From CAZHLD01 sp964533185 (GTDB taxonomy: Bacteria; Acidobacteriota; Terriglobia; Acidiferrales; UBA7541), in contig CAZHLD010000001.1 in the NCBI GenBank assembly GCA_964533185.1, positions 1 through 64,000 on the forward strand: a stretch of DNA of 64,000 nt, in the 5' to 3' direction. The position numbers and the translations under genes are program-made. The notes beneath the pieces are model-generated. The model ran no database searches, had not been told where the DNA came from, and was given only the letters and a program-made list of their open reading frames with translations. Every line of letters starts with the position of its first letter. Positions within the stretch are counted from its first letter, which is position 1. Positions 32,710 through 41,128 of the stretch are shown here, in pieces.

Positions 32710-33054
32710 CTACCGCCGCTTCCGGCGCCTCGCTCCCTTCTGCCCTGCTCTCTTCCTCTTAGTGGAGCTCTTGGTCTTCCGCGTGCCTTTCCGTTTCTTG
32801 GTCTTCTTCAGCTTCTTTGCTTTCTTCGCCCTGGCCTTGCGGCGCGACTTGCCTCCGGCCTTCTTCTTCCCTGCGGGTCTCGAGGGGCGAAGCGAGGGTG
32901 GAGGGGCGGGTGTCGCTGGGCCCGGTCGCTCTGGGATCACGAGCTCTTCGGCTTCGTCTTCCATTATCTCATCGCGTTCGCCAGTGCGTTCTTCTTCCTC
33001 CTCGAAACGCGGGATCTCGTTGTCATCACCAAACTCGTTCTTGTCGTAAGCCAT
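32710..33054 (-). CDS. Bipolar acidic/Lys-Arg-rich protein (histone H1-like tail)
   Basis: 114 aa. The N-terminal 45 residues are acidic (FEEEEERTGERDEIMEDEAE). A Pro/Ala/Ser linker follows, and the last 50 residues are nearly half Lys/Arg (KKAGGKSRRKARAKKAKKLK), like histone H1 or AlgP-type tails. GGAGGAG lies just before two ATGs; the second is chosen. A nucleic-acid-binding role is likely but unproven. It may be the last gene of the element or the first host gene on this side. Confidence 0.65.
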   Translation of the reverse strand: MAYDKNEFGDDNEIPRFEEEEERTGERDEIMEDEAEELVIPERPGPATPAPPPSLRPSRPAGKKKAGGKSRRKARAKKAKKLKKTKKRKGTRKTKSSTKRKRAGQKGARRRKRR

Positions 33055-33278
33055 CATCTCCTCCGCCGCAAACGCCTCCCGGCAACTTCATCCAGGGGCC
33101 CAGCCCATCGCGGGCTTATAATCGCAGTCTCTCCAGTTTGTCAAGGTGGAAGCCTCCTGCATTCGCCAAAATTCTACCGTCTCGTTCGCTCAGACCACGG
33201 ACTGATTGAGCCACTAAAAACCACTTAATATGCTGTAAATAAAGAGGATGACGACTTGAGGCTGAGGCGGTTCTTCGC

Positions 33279-35165
33279 CTATCTGGAAAGCAAGATCATC
33301 AGCTCGTCCCCAGGCTGCAACTGCCGACTGACCAGAAAACGATTGGCGCCACGCAAGGAATCCACTGTGGTCTGATAAGTGCCGACGATTGACCACAATG
33401 TCTCTCTTTGTCGTACGCGATGTACAAGCGGCTGGGAACCGCTTGATTCGGATCCGCCTGATCTCACATCAGTTCCGCCCTGAACTGCATGTCGTGAATT
33501 CTTTGCCGCGCGGCTCGCCGGCATTCCTCCCGGATAGACCTTCAGCGTAACGCCGCGAGAGACCTTGTTCCCCCGCAACCCGTTCCATTTTTTCAGCTCG
33601 GCCACGCTGACGTCAAACTGTGCAGCCACACTCTCCAGCGTATCCCCGCGCCGCACGCGATAGCGCACCAGCTTCCCCAGCAACGGCTGTGGCCGCGCGG
33701 CCGCCGGGATAATCAGTTTCTCGCCGGCCGCCAGCGTCTCATGCTCCTCTAGTAAATTTACAACGGTAATCGATCGCACGGTAACGCCGTATTTCCGTGC
33801 TAGGGCCACAAGTGTTTCTCCTGGCTCGACACGATGCCGGCGCCAGCTTAGCCATTTGTCCTTCGGGATCGCCGTCATCTCCGTTTCAAATCGTTCGCCC
33901 GTCCCTTCCGGCAACCGCAGCTCAAAGTTCGGGTCAACTGGCGTGACCATCCGCAAGAGGTGCGGGTTGTGCACCTTCAGTGTGTTGAGTTCAACGTCCA
34001 GGGTTTCCGCCACAAGCCGTAGGTCCACCGGCTGCCCGGGCTTGACCCGGTCGAAACGCAGGGGGGCTTCTGGTTCTACCTCCACGGCATATCGCTCCGG
34101 ATCTTTGGCAATTAATGTTAGCGCGAGGATGATCGGTACGTAGTTCCGGGTCTCCCTGGGCAGGACGTTTCGCTTGTACAATTCCCAAAAGTCAGCATAG
34201 CCGGTTCGTTCAATCCCCTTTGTCACGTTTCCCGGGCCCGAGTTATAAGCCGCCATCACCAGATACCAGTCGCCGAACTCCTCATACAAATCCTTCAAGT
34301 GGCGTGCAGCGGCCCGCGTGGATTTCTCCGGGTCTTGTCGTTCGTCGATCCACCAGCTTCGCTGCAATCCGTATTCCCGGCCACGGTAGGCCATGAACTG
34401 CCAGATGCCGCGCGCGCCGGCACGCGATAGCGCCGCCGGCTGGAAGGCGCTTTCGGCCTGCGCCAGATAAATGAGGTCCTGCGGCAGTCCCTCTTCCCTC
34501 AGGACTCGAGAAATCATATCCCGGTACCGCCCGGCGCGCCGCAAACCTGTTTCCACGATGGCTCGGCCGCGGGATGTCTGGAAAAAATTCAGATACGTCA
34601 GAACATGCTCATTCACCGTCAGCGGCAAGTCGTGCCGGATCTGTTTCAGTTCTCGCTCCGCATTCTCTTTTACCCTGGGGTCCAGCGAGACCGTCACTTC
34701 TCCAATCTCTTCGATTGGTGCCGGCTCGCCCTTCGGCTCCATTTGGTTCTCAGCCTCCTGGGAGGCGGCCACCTCATGGGCTTGGATCGTCGTCGTTACA
34801 TCGCCGAACACCTTGGCCAGTCGCGGATCTCTATTGAGATCGAACCCGCTGGAAACCAGCAGATTCATCGCTTGGTCAAACTCTTGTCGTGCCTGATCGG
34901 CTTCGCCGGTCTCGTAGTATTTCTTCCCCGCTTCTAAATGCGTCTGGACCGCTCTCAGCAATAGGTCCACACCGTTGGGCCGTTGTACGAAGATCCCTAT
35001 TCCATTCAGTCGTTGGCTGTCGAGAGGGAGGGGCTCATTGGAAGCCGTGTGTGAGGCGGCCATTTCCGGAGGTCGCACTTGGACAGGCCGCCGCGCGGAC
35101 TCCTCACATCCCGCTAGAGCCAGGAGGAGAGCTGCGCCTACGATCCCTGTGCCGAGCTTCTTCAT
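33279..35165 (-). CDS. mltD: Membrane-bound lytic murein transglycosylase D
   Basis: 628-aa lipoprotein (lipobox LAGC, C20) that cuts peptidoglycan between MurNAc and GlcNAc. The SLT domain has its catalytic glutamate in YLAQAESAF (E238), followed by RAGARGIWQFM and AAYNSGPGNV. Three LysM glycan-binding domains follow from about 430 (RHRVEPGETLVALARKYGVT, VRYRVRRGDTLESVAAQFDV, LVHRVRQRETLWSIV). Family members usually have one to three LysM. It looks like a host gene and not part of the prophage, though it is adjacent. Confidence 0.93.
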   Translation of the reverse strand: MKKLGTGIVGAALLLALAGCEESARRPVQVRPPEMAASHTASNEPLPLDSQRLNGIGIFVQRPNGVDLLLRAVQTHLEAGKKYYETGEADQARQEFDQAMNLLVSSGFDLNRDPRLAKVFGDVTTTIQAHEVAASQEAENQMEPKGEPAPIEEIGEVTVSLDPRVKENAERELKQIRHDLPLTVNEHVLTYLNFFQTSRGRAIVETGLRRAGRYRDMISRVLREEGLPQDLIYLAQAESAFQPAALSRAGARGIWQFMAYRGREYGLQRSWWIDERQDPEKSTRAAARHLKDLYEEFGDWYLVMAAYNSGPGNVTKGIERTGYADFWELYKRNVLPRETRNYVPIILALTLIAKDPERYAVEVEPEAPLRFDRVKPGQPVDLRLVAETLDVELNTLKVHNPHLLRMVTPVDPNFELRLPEGTGERFETEMTAIPKDKWLSWRRHRVEPGETLVALARKYGVTVRSITVVNLLEEHETLAAGEKLIIPAAARPQPLLGKLVRYRVRRGDTLESVAAQFDVSVAELKKWNGLRGNKVSRGVTLKVYPGGMPASRAAKNSRHAVQGGTDVRSGGSESSGSQPLVHRVRQRETLWSIVGTYQTTVDSLRGANRFLVSRQLQPGDELMILLSR

Positions 35166-35380
35166 TGTGCGTCCAAGCGTCCTGTTTGCCGCGGGCTCGG
35201 ATACCTCAGTCGAACAAGCAAGGGGAGGTATCTCTACTACGGCGCCGTGCCCGGCGCAACAGGTTGGCTACTGGCTTCGATTGTATGGTTTTGGTCCAGG
35301 GGGGTCAACCGGCACAATGCGCAGGTTCCCTTGGGCAAACCTGTACCGCCGGACAGGCTGGCATGGTGAATGGATTCCGT

Positions 35381-36562
35381 CTACCCCAGAGCTTGCTTCA
35401 AGTCGTCAATTAGGTCCTTCGAATCCTCTAGGCCAATCGAGACGCGCACCGTTCCTGGACTCACGCCCGCCCCTGCAAGTTCGGCGCTGCTCATCCGATA
35501 GTGCGAAGTGTATATGGGGAGCACAACGAGCGATTCCACGCCGCCCAGGCTCGCTGCCAGCAAGAAGACGCGCACCCGGTCACAGAAGCGTCGCGCAGCC
35601 GCCAACCCGCCCTTCAAGTCGAAGGCCAGCATGGCGCCGAATCCTCGCATCTGCCTCCGAGCCAGAGCGTGGTCTGGATGCGAAGCAAGACCGGGGTAAT
35701 GCACTCGCGCCACCCTCGGATGCCGCGCCAGGAATCGGGCTACCGCCATCGCCGTCTCGCATTGCCGCCTCACCCGCACTTCCAGTGTCTTTAGCCCTCG
35801 CATCAGCAGGAACCCTGCATCCGGGTCCATCGATCCACCCAGGTAGATCACCATGTTTCGGACCTTCTCCATCCACTTCCGGCTGCCAGCCGCAGCACCC
35901 GCAATTAAGTCCGAATGGCCCGAGAGGTATTTCGTCGCACTATGCAGGGCGATGTCAAATCCCAGGTCCAGCGGCCGCTGCAGCACTGGCGAAGCAAACG
36001 TATTATCGATTAGCGAGACCAGCTTGTGCCGCCGCGTCAGCTGCACCGCTTTTGGCAAGTCCACCAGCCGCAGCGTCGGGTTCGTTGGCGTTTCGACGTA
36101 GAGCGCCCGCGTCCGCTGGTTCACCAGCCGCTCCACACCTTCGAGGTCGTTCTCCACGTAATGGACCCGAATCCCCATGCGCGGCAGCACGTCGCGCATC
36201 AACCGGTACGTCCCGCCGTAGAGCTGCCGCGTCGCAATGATCTCATCCCCAGTCTGCGCCACCGCGAGCAACGCGCTGGAGATTGCAGCCATCCCGGATG
36301 CGGTGACAACGGCAGCCTCGCCTCCCTCCAGGTCCGCTACCTTTTGCTCGACAACGGTCAGCGTCGGGTTACCGTAGCGGGTGTAGATATAGGCTTTGCT
36401 TTTGCCTTCGGCCCACCGTTTCATCTCCGCCGTGTCGGCGAACGTAAACGTCGAACTGCGCACAACCGGCGTGCACACAGGCCCGTTAAAGCCGTGTCGG
36501 TTCTCACCGCCGTGGATGGCGAGTGTGGCGGCACCCCACTGCTTGTTTCGCCTGGTTTTCAT
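35381..36562 (-). CDS. Cys/Met metabolism PLP enzyme (cystathionine gamma-synthase/lyase type)
   Basis: 393 aa from ATG 36562; the open frame goes 15 codons further upstream but family proteins start near here. The PLP lysine is in LHSATKYLSGHSD (K211), the ring-nitrogen aspartate in LIDNTFASP (D186), and YTRYGNPTL and TASGMAAIS are conserved. The family makes or breaks cystathionine or makes homocysteine directly; the reaction cannot be told from sequence. Together with the cystathionine beta-synthase at 57475 and the methionine enzyme at 58960 it points to transsulfuration and methionine synthesis in this region. Confidence 0.88.
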   Translation of the reverse strand: MKTRRNKQWGAATLAIHGGENRHGFNGPVCTPVVRSSTFTFADTAEMKRWAEGKSKAYIYTRYGNPTLTVVEQKVADLEGGEAAVVTASGMAAISSALLAVAQTGDEIIATRQLYGGTYRLMRDVLPRMGIRVHYVENDLEGVERLVNQRTRALYVETPTNPTLRLVDLPKAVQLTRRHKLVSLIDNTFASPVLQRPLDLGFDIALHSATKYLSGHSDLIAGAAAGSRKWMEKVRNMVIYLGGSMDPDAGFLLMRGLKTLEVRVRRQCETAMAVARFLARHPRVARVHYPGLASHPDHALARRQMRGFGAMLAFDLKGGLAAARRFCDRVRVFLLAASLGGVESLVVLPIYTSHYRMSSAELAGAGVSPGTVRVSIGLEDSKDLIDDLKQALG

Positions 36563-36664
36563 AGGCAGGCACTGTATCCGCCGGAGGGACAACTGTACAA
36601 CATCCAAATTGGCGGCCTTACAGGAGCCCGCGTGGTCGTAGATCTCAGGGACAGCTTGCCTGGT

Positions 36665-38794
36665 TCAGGCCACTTCTTCGTCCGCCTCGCCCTCGCGACC
36701 CGCCTTCGCGCTGGCGATCACTTTCTCCGCGATCTCATTGGGCACGAAGTCGTAGTGGCCGAATTCCATTGAGTAGCTGGCGCGTCCCTGCGTCATTGAC
36801 GTCAGGTTCGTCGCATAACTCAGCATCTCCGCCAGTGGCACCTGTGCCTTGACAATGACGCTCGTGCCGCGCGACTCACTTCCGCTGATGCGCCCCCGGC
36901 GTGAACTCAGATCGCCCATGATGTCGCCGGAGTACTGCTCCGGCGCGTACACTTCAACGTGCATGATCGGCTCGAGCAGCGCCGGCTTGGCCTGCTTCAT
37001 TCCCTCCTTGAACGCCAGAGAGCCAGCAATCTTGAACGCCATGTCCGACGAATCCACGTCGTGGTACTTGCCGTCATACAACACCGCGCGGAAGTCCACG
37101 ACTGGGAAGCCTGCCAGATAGCCACGACTGGCTGCATCCCGAATGCCTTTCTCCACGGATGCGATGAAGTTCTTCGGAATTGCCCCGCCAAAGATGTCGT
37201 CCACAAATTCAAAGCCTGTTCCATGTGGCATTGGCTCCATCCGCACCCGGCAAACGCCGAACTGTCCGTGTCCGCCCGTCTGCTTCTTATGTTTCCCCTC
37301 GGCATCGGCCTTGGCCCGGATCGTCTCCCGGTACGGAACTTTCGGCGGCTTCAGTGTCAGCTCCACGTGGTAGCGCTTGCGCAACTTGGCTACCACCACT
37401 TCAATGTGCTGCTGCCCCGCCCCGGCCAGCAGAAACTCCTTTGTTTGAGGGTCGCGCGAGAATCGCAGCGCCAGGTCTTCCTCCAGGATCTTGTGGATTG
37501 CCTGCCCGATTTTGTCTTCATCGGCGCGCGTCTTGGGCTCGATTGCAAACGTGATGGATGGCTCGGCGATCCGTGCCGGCGGAAAGAATATGGGAGCCGC
37601 TTTATCTCCCAACGTGTCTCCGGTCAGCGTCTCCTTCAGTTTGGCCACCGCCCCTATATCCCCGGCATGGAGCTCGGCGACCGCGGTTGCTGTCTTTCCT
37701 TGCATCACCTGGACGTGCTGCAGCCGTTCAGCTGTCGAGCGATTGAAGTTGTTCAGCGTCGCATCGTTTTTCAGCGCGCCGGACATCACCTTGAAGTAGT
37801 TAATCCGCCCGGCAAACGGGTCTGCCATCGTCTTAAAGACGAAGAGAGAAACCGGTTCGGCATCGCTCACCTTCCGCTCAACTGTTTCTCCCTTTCGTTC
37901 TGCCTGCGTGTAACCCGCTACCATACCCCGTGTCGCCGGCCCGGGAAACATCTCAACGAGAAAATTCAGGATTCCTTCGCTCCCTATATTGTGCAGCGCG
38001 GAACTGAGCAGCACCGGATAGACTCGCTTGGATAAAATGGCTTCTCGCAACCCCGGCGCCAGGTCTTCCTCCGGCAGCGTCCCTTTTTCAAAAAACTCCT
38101 CCATCAGCTTGTCGTCGCCTTCGGCCACGATCTCGACCAGCTTCTCATGCGCTTCTTGTGCCGCGTCGGCCAATTCGGCAGGGATGTCTTCCACCTTGGC
38201 CTTGCCGTCCCCGTCTGGCACATAAACGTGGGCCTTCATCGAAACCAGGTCAATCACCCCGCGGAAACTCTTTTCTTCCCCGATCGGGATCTGGATTGGG
38301 ACTACGTTCCTGCCGAACACCTGCTGGATCGACGCCTTCGCCCGCTCAAAACTGGCCAGTTCACGGTCCATCCAGTTGATTACAAATGCGCGCGGCAGGT
38401 CGTATTCCGTGCAATAGTCCCACACCTTCTCCGTAACCACTTGCACCCCGGCCACGGCATCCACAATGATCAGTGCCCCATCGGCGGCGATCAACGACGC
38501 CTTCGTCTCATTCACAAACGTGCTGTACCCCGGCGTATCGAGGAAATTGATTTTTACCTTCTCGGTCTTCCCGGCAGGCGCCCACTCCGCAAACGCCAGA
38601 CCTGTCTGAATTGTGATCTTCCGCGCAATTTCTTCCTCATCCCAGTCGGTCACAGTATTCCCTTCGGCCACCTTACCCAGCCGGTTGGTCATACCCGCAG
38701 TGAACAACAACGACGACACCAACTGCGTCTTCCCGGTGTCGCCGTGACCTACAATGCCAACGTTTCGGATTGCCTCGCTGCTGTATGCTTTCAT
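36665..38794 (-). CDS. Elongation factor G-like GTPase (divergent paralogue)
   Basis: 709 aa from ATG 38794 (AGAGGA 5 nt upstream). It has the five EF-G domains, with domain IV near 480-600 and a C-terminal elongation-factor fold. The G motifs deviate from ordinary EF-G: GHGDTGKT (16-23) in place of GHIDAGKT, DTPGY (86-90) in place of DTPGH, and NWMD (140-143) in place of NKMD. It thus lacks the histidine that normally activates water and the lysine that helps read guanine. Such EF-G-like proteins are known as second copies with poorly defined roles, so I do not call it fusA. Confidence 0.85.
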   Translation of the reverse strand: MKAYSSEAIRNVGIVGHGDTGKTQLVSSLLFTAGMTNRLGKVAEGNTVTDWDEEEIARKITIQTGLAFAEWAPAGKTEKVKINFLDTPGYSTFVNETKASLIAADGALIIVDAVAGVQVVTEKVWDYCTEYDLPRAFVINWMDRELASFERAKASIQQVFGRNVVPIQIPIGEEKSFRGVIDLVSMKAHVYVPDGDGKAKVEDIPAELADAAQEAHEKLVEIVAEGDDKLMEEFFEKGTLPEEDLAPGLREAILSKRVYPVLLSSALHNIGSEGILNFLVEMFPGPATRGMVAGYTQAERKGETVERKVSDAEPVSLFVFKTMADPFAGRINYFKVMSGALKNDATLNNFNRSTAERLQHVQVMQGKTATAVAELHAGDIGAVAKLKETLTGDTLGDKAAPIFFPPARIAEPSITFAIEPKTRADEDKIGQAIHKILEEDLALRFSRDPQTKEFLLAGAGQQHIEVVVAKLRKRYHVELTLKPPKVPYRETIRAKADAEGKHKKQTGGHGQFGVCRVRMEPMPHGTGFEFVDDIFGGAIPKNFIASVEKGIRDAASRGYLAGFPVVDFRAVLYDGKYHDVDSSDMAFKIAGSLAFKEGMKQAKPALLEPIMHVEVYAPEQYSGDIMGDLSSRRGRISGSESRGTSVIVKAQVPLAEMLSYATNLTSMTQGRASYSMEFGHYDFVPNEIAEKVIASAKAGREGEADEEVA

Positions 38795-38983
38795 CTGCGT
38801 CCTCTGTCCCGGCTTCACGCATCCTTGGCTTGCGAGATGCTGTTAGCCCGGTACCTCTGAAGATTTTGGGAAGGTTGGGGAATCTCTCCCGCCGGGGCGG
38901 AAGGGCTCCGCCGAAAAGCGCGATGCTAGCACACGGTCGCGCGACGAGGCAACGAATCAGCGCCTGATCCGGCGCGCCTCAAC

Positions 38984-39988
38984 TCATGCGCAAACGACGA
39001 AGGTACCGTCTGCGGCTACGTAGCCAAACGCCATCCGCGGCGTGTTGAATGCAAATCCCGGCCGCCCCTGGCGGTCGAGCAGAATCAGGCCGCCGGTGCC
39101 CTGCACGCGTTCCGCGAGCAGGCGAACACATTCCCTCGCAACCTTCTGCGGCAGTGCCTCCTCCGCCGGTGGACCCTGCCCTGCGCCCCGTGAATCATTT
39201 CGCAGCATATCCACGGCGGTCTTGGCCAGCACGACCTTCATAATGGCCTCTCCCCAACCTGTACAAGAAACTCCACCTCCCTCGAGGTCGGCATAGCAGC
39301 CGCATCCAATCAACGGCGAGTCGCCCACTCGTCCCGGCCGTTTGTCAAATGTTCCGCCTGTGGATGTCCCCGCTACCAGGCTTCCTCGGCTGTCCATCGC
39401 CACTGCCCCGACCGTGCCAGTCGATACATCCGAACTCGGAGGTCCAAGGTTGGAGGGAACATCGTCATCCGAATGCTGCGATGTCCCCGGGGTGCCCATT
39501 GCGCGGTTCGGCCGGCGGCTCGACCGGGCACGCTGCCACAGTTCGCGCTCTCGAGGGACTACCAATTCCTCCGGCGCGCAGAGTTCCATCCCTTGCTCCA
39601 TCGCAAACTGTTCGGCTCCCGCTCCAACCAGCAGGATGTGCTCGCAGGAGATCATTACGCGTCGCGCCAGCCGTATGGGATTGCGAATTCGCTCCACTGC
39701 GGCCACCGCCCCTGCCCGCAGCGTGCGTCCGTCCATGACGATGGCGTCCAGTTGTACGCACCCGTCACGGTTCAGGTGCGATCCAGTCCCCGCATCAAGT
39801 ATGGGATCGTCTTCCAGCACGACCACTGCCGCTTCAACGGCATCCAGTGCCTCCCCGCCCTTCTTCAGAACCTCCCACCCGGCTTCCAGCGCCTTCCGGC
39901 ATCCGGCCCGACATGGCTCGATGGCCTCGTTGGGGATGTTCCACGCCCCACCGTGCACAATCAGAGACGGTCGATTGGTTCTGGACAA
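38984..39988 (-). CDS. iaaA: Isoaspartyl peptidase / L-asparaginase (Ntn hydrolase)
   Basis: 334-aa plant-type asparaginase precursor. VHGGAW near the N-terminus and DAGTGSHLNRDG (65-76) shape the substrate site. Autocleavage should occur before T192 in STGTVGAVAMD, freeing the nucleophile. AGTSTGG and CGCYAD mark the beta subunit. It would degrade beta-aspartyl dipeptides or asparagine. The linker before T192 is long and Arg/Pro-rich, which is normal for the family. Confidence 0.9.
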   Translation of the reverse strand: MSRTNRPSLIVHGGAWNIPNEAIEPCRAGCRKALEAGWEVLKKGGEALDAVEAAVVVLEDDPILDAGTGSHLNRDGCVQLDAIVMDGRTLRAGAVAAVERIRNPIRLARRVMISCEHILLVGAGAEQFAMEQGMELCAPEELVVPRERELWQRARSSRRPNRAMGTPGTSQHSDDDVPSNLGPPSSDVSTGTVGAVAMDSRGSLVAGTSTGGTFDKRPGRVGDSPLIGCGCYADLEGGGVSCTGWGEAIMKVVLAKTAVDMLRNDSRGAGQGPPAEEALPQKVARECVRLLAERVQGTGGLILLDRQGRPGFAFNTPRMAFGYVAADGTFVVCA

Positions 39989-40059
39989 GGTAGTCTGAGA
40001 GCCTCAGGAAATCCCCGGCTCGTAAGGCGGTTTGACTACGCCGGGACTAGCGTCGCAAA

Positions 40060-40329
40060 CTAAAAGGCAAGATCGAGCAACACCAGAAACTGACCTAGAA
40101 AAATCAATCCGATCGCACTGACCAGCCGCAACGTGCCCCGACGGTCGTATATGCCTGCCTCTCGACCCGCGTGCTTCACTTTTGATCCTTCCGGACGCAT
40201 CAACGCCTGGCGGAATATCCGCAGGAACTCTTTCATCCAATAGAGAACTTCCTTTCGCGCTAGCCAGATCAAATAGACTCCCGCGACGAAGACCAAAACC
40301 CCGATAATACCCGTCACGCTCACGCTCAT
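40060..40329 (-). CDS. Small membrane protein, two transmembrane segments
   Basis: 89 aa of unknown function. The hydrophobic segments are at about 6-25 (TGIIGVLVFVAGVYLIWLAR) and 68-88 (RLVSAIGLIFLGQFLVLLDL), with a basic loop between (KVKHAGREAGIYDRRG). It lies 23 nt downstream of greA on the same strand and may be cotranscribed. Confidence 0.65.
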   Translation of the reverse strand: MSVSVTGIIGVLVFVAGVYLIWLARKEVLYWMKEFLRIFRQALMRPEGSKVKHAGREAGIYDRRGTLRLVSAIGLIFLGQFLVLLDLAF

Positions 40330-40352
40330 CTACCTTTCAGGTGGACTCCGCT

Positions 40353-40832
40353 TCAAGCCTCGTCGTGAATGGTTTGTAGACGGACCAATTCAAACTCTTT
40401 CAGCCCAGCCGGTGTCTGTACCTTGATCTCATCGCCCACTCGTCGCCCCAGCAACGCCTTTCCAATCGGCGACGTGGTCGAGATCAGTCCTTTCGAGGCG
40501 TCCACTTCTTCCGTGGTCACCAGCTTGTACTCGATTTCGGCCGATTTCTGAAGGTCCAGCACCCACACGCGCGATCCATACCCGGCTCGGTCCCTCGGCA
40601 GATTCTCCAAGTTTAGCATGGACACGTCGACCAGCCGTTTCTGCAATTGTCCCAGCCGCGCACTCAGAAACCCTTGCCGCTCCTTGGCGTACTTGTACTC
40701 AGCATTCTCGGAGATGTCCCCATGGGCCCGCGCCGTGAGCAACTCTTTCGGCAGCTCATGGTTAAGCTCATGCTCCAACCTCCGTATCTCTTCCTCAAGC
40801 TTCATCCGTATTTTCGTTGCAGCATCACTCAT
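40353..40832 (-). CDS. greA: Transcription elongation factor GreA
   Basis: 159 aa. The N-terminal coiled coil bears the conserved acidic tip (TARAHGDISENAEYKYAKER) that enters the RNA polymerase channel and stimulates cleavage of backtracked RNA. The C-terminal FKBP-like domain has STTSPIGKALLGRRVGDEIK. The start at ATG 40832 fits the family; the frame is open for ten more codons. Confidence 0.95.
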   Translation of the reverse strand: MSDAATKIRMKLEEEIRRLEHELNHELPKELLTARAHGDISENAEYKYAKERQGFLSARLGQLQKRLVDVSMLNLENLPRDRAGYGSRVWVLDLQKSAEIEYKLVTTEEVDASKGLISTTSPIGKALLGRRVGDEIKVQTPAGLKEFELVRLQTIHDEA

Positions 40833-41020
40833 GGGAAGAGTCCGGCTGACTCCCGGTCTCACACCGGGGTGAATTAGTCCGATTTGGCGAATGCTCAGTC
40901 AACATCATAAAGGAGGCTCACAGAGCTTCGCAACGCGGCCGCTCCGCGCGCCACGGGCCCATCCGTTGATGCTATACTTCTTGAGGCAGCCGCAGTCCTT
41001 CCAAGCCCGTTTTCTTCTGC

Positions 41021-41113
41021 GGAGAGGTGCTGGAGTGGCCGAACAGGGCTGCCTGCTAAGCAGTTACACTGGCAAAACCGGTGTCGGGGGTTCGAATCCC
41101 CCCCTCTCCGCCA
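41021..41113 (+). tRNA. tRNA-Ser(GCU)
   Basis: The acceptor stem GGAGAGG pairs with CCTCTCC (41103-41109), followed by discriminator G and an encoded CCA (41111-41113). The anticodon loop CTGCTAA holds GCT, reading AGC/AGU. A long variable arm typical of serine tRNAs (CACTGGCAAAACCGGTG) and the T loop TTCGAAT with GGGGG/CCCCC stem are clear. It lies alone between greA and the deacylase gene. Confidence 0.96.
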
Positions 41114-41128
41114 TCCCATCCAACGCAT

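Larger units (their letters stand above)
6781..33054 (-). mobile_element. Integrase-less siphovirus-type prophage or prophage-derived particle cluster
   Basis: A contiguous block with classical head-tail order, read right to left: repressor and divergent promoter, terminase, portal, protease/scaffold, capsid, neck, tail tube, assembly chaperone, tape measure, hub, fibres. The right edge is placed at the acidic/basic small gene before mltD, and the left edge directly beside pdhC. No integrase, transposase, replication protein, recombinase or recognisable endolysin is found between the host genes. I could not see a direct repeat at the two edges. It could be a defective prophage, a prophage that relies on functions elsewhere, or a domesticated gene-transfer-agent-like element. 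Confidence 0.85.

Noticed and set aside
6766..33278. Direct repeats (att sites) at the borders of the phage cluster
   Set aside because: I compared the region next to pdhC with the region before mltD by eye and found no repeat worth reporting; a computed search over wider flanks would be needed.
41021..41113. tRNA-Ser as attachment site for the prophage
   Set aside because: It lies 8 kb from the element with intact host genes between, and no integrase or partial tRNA copy is seen.
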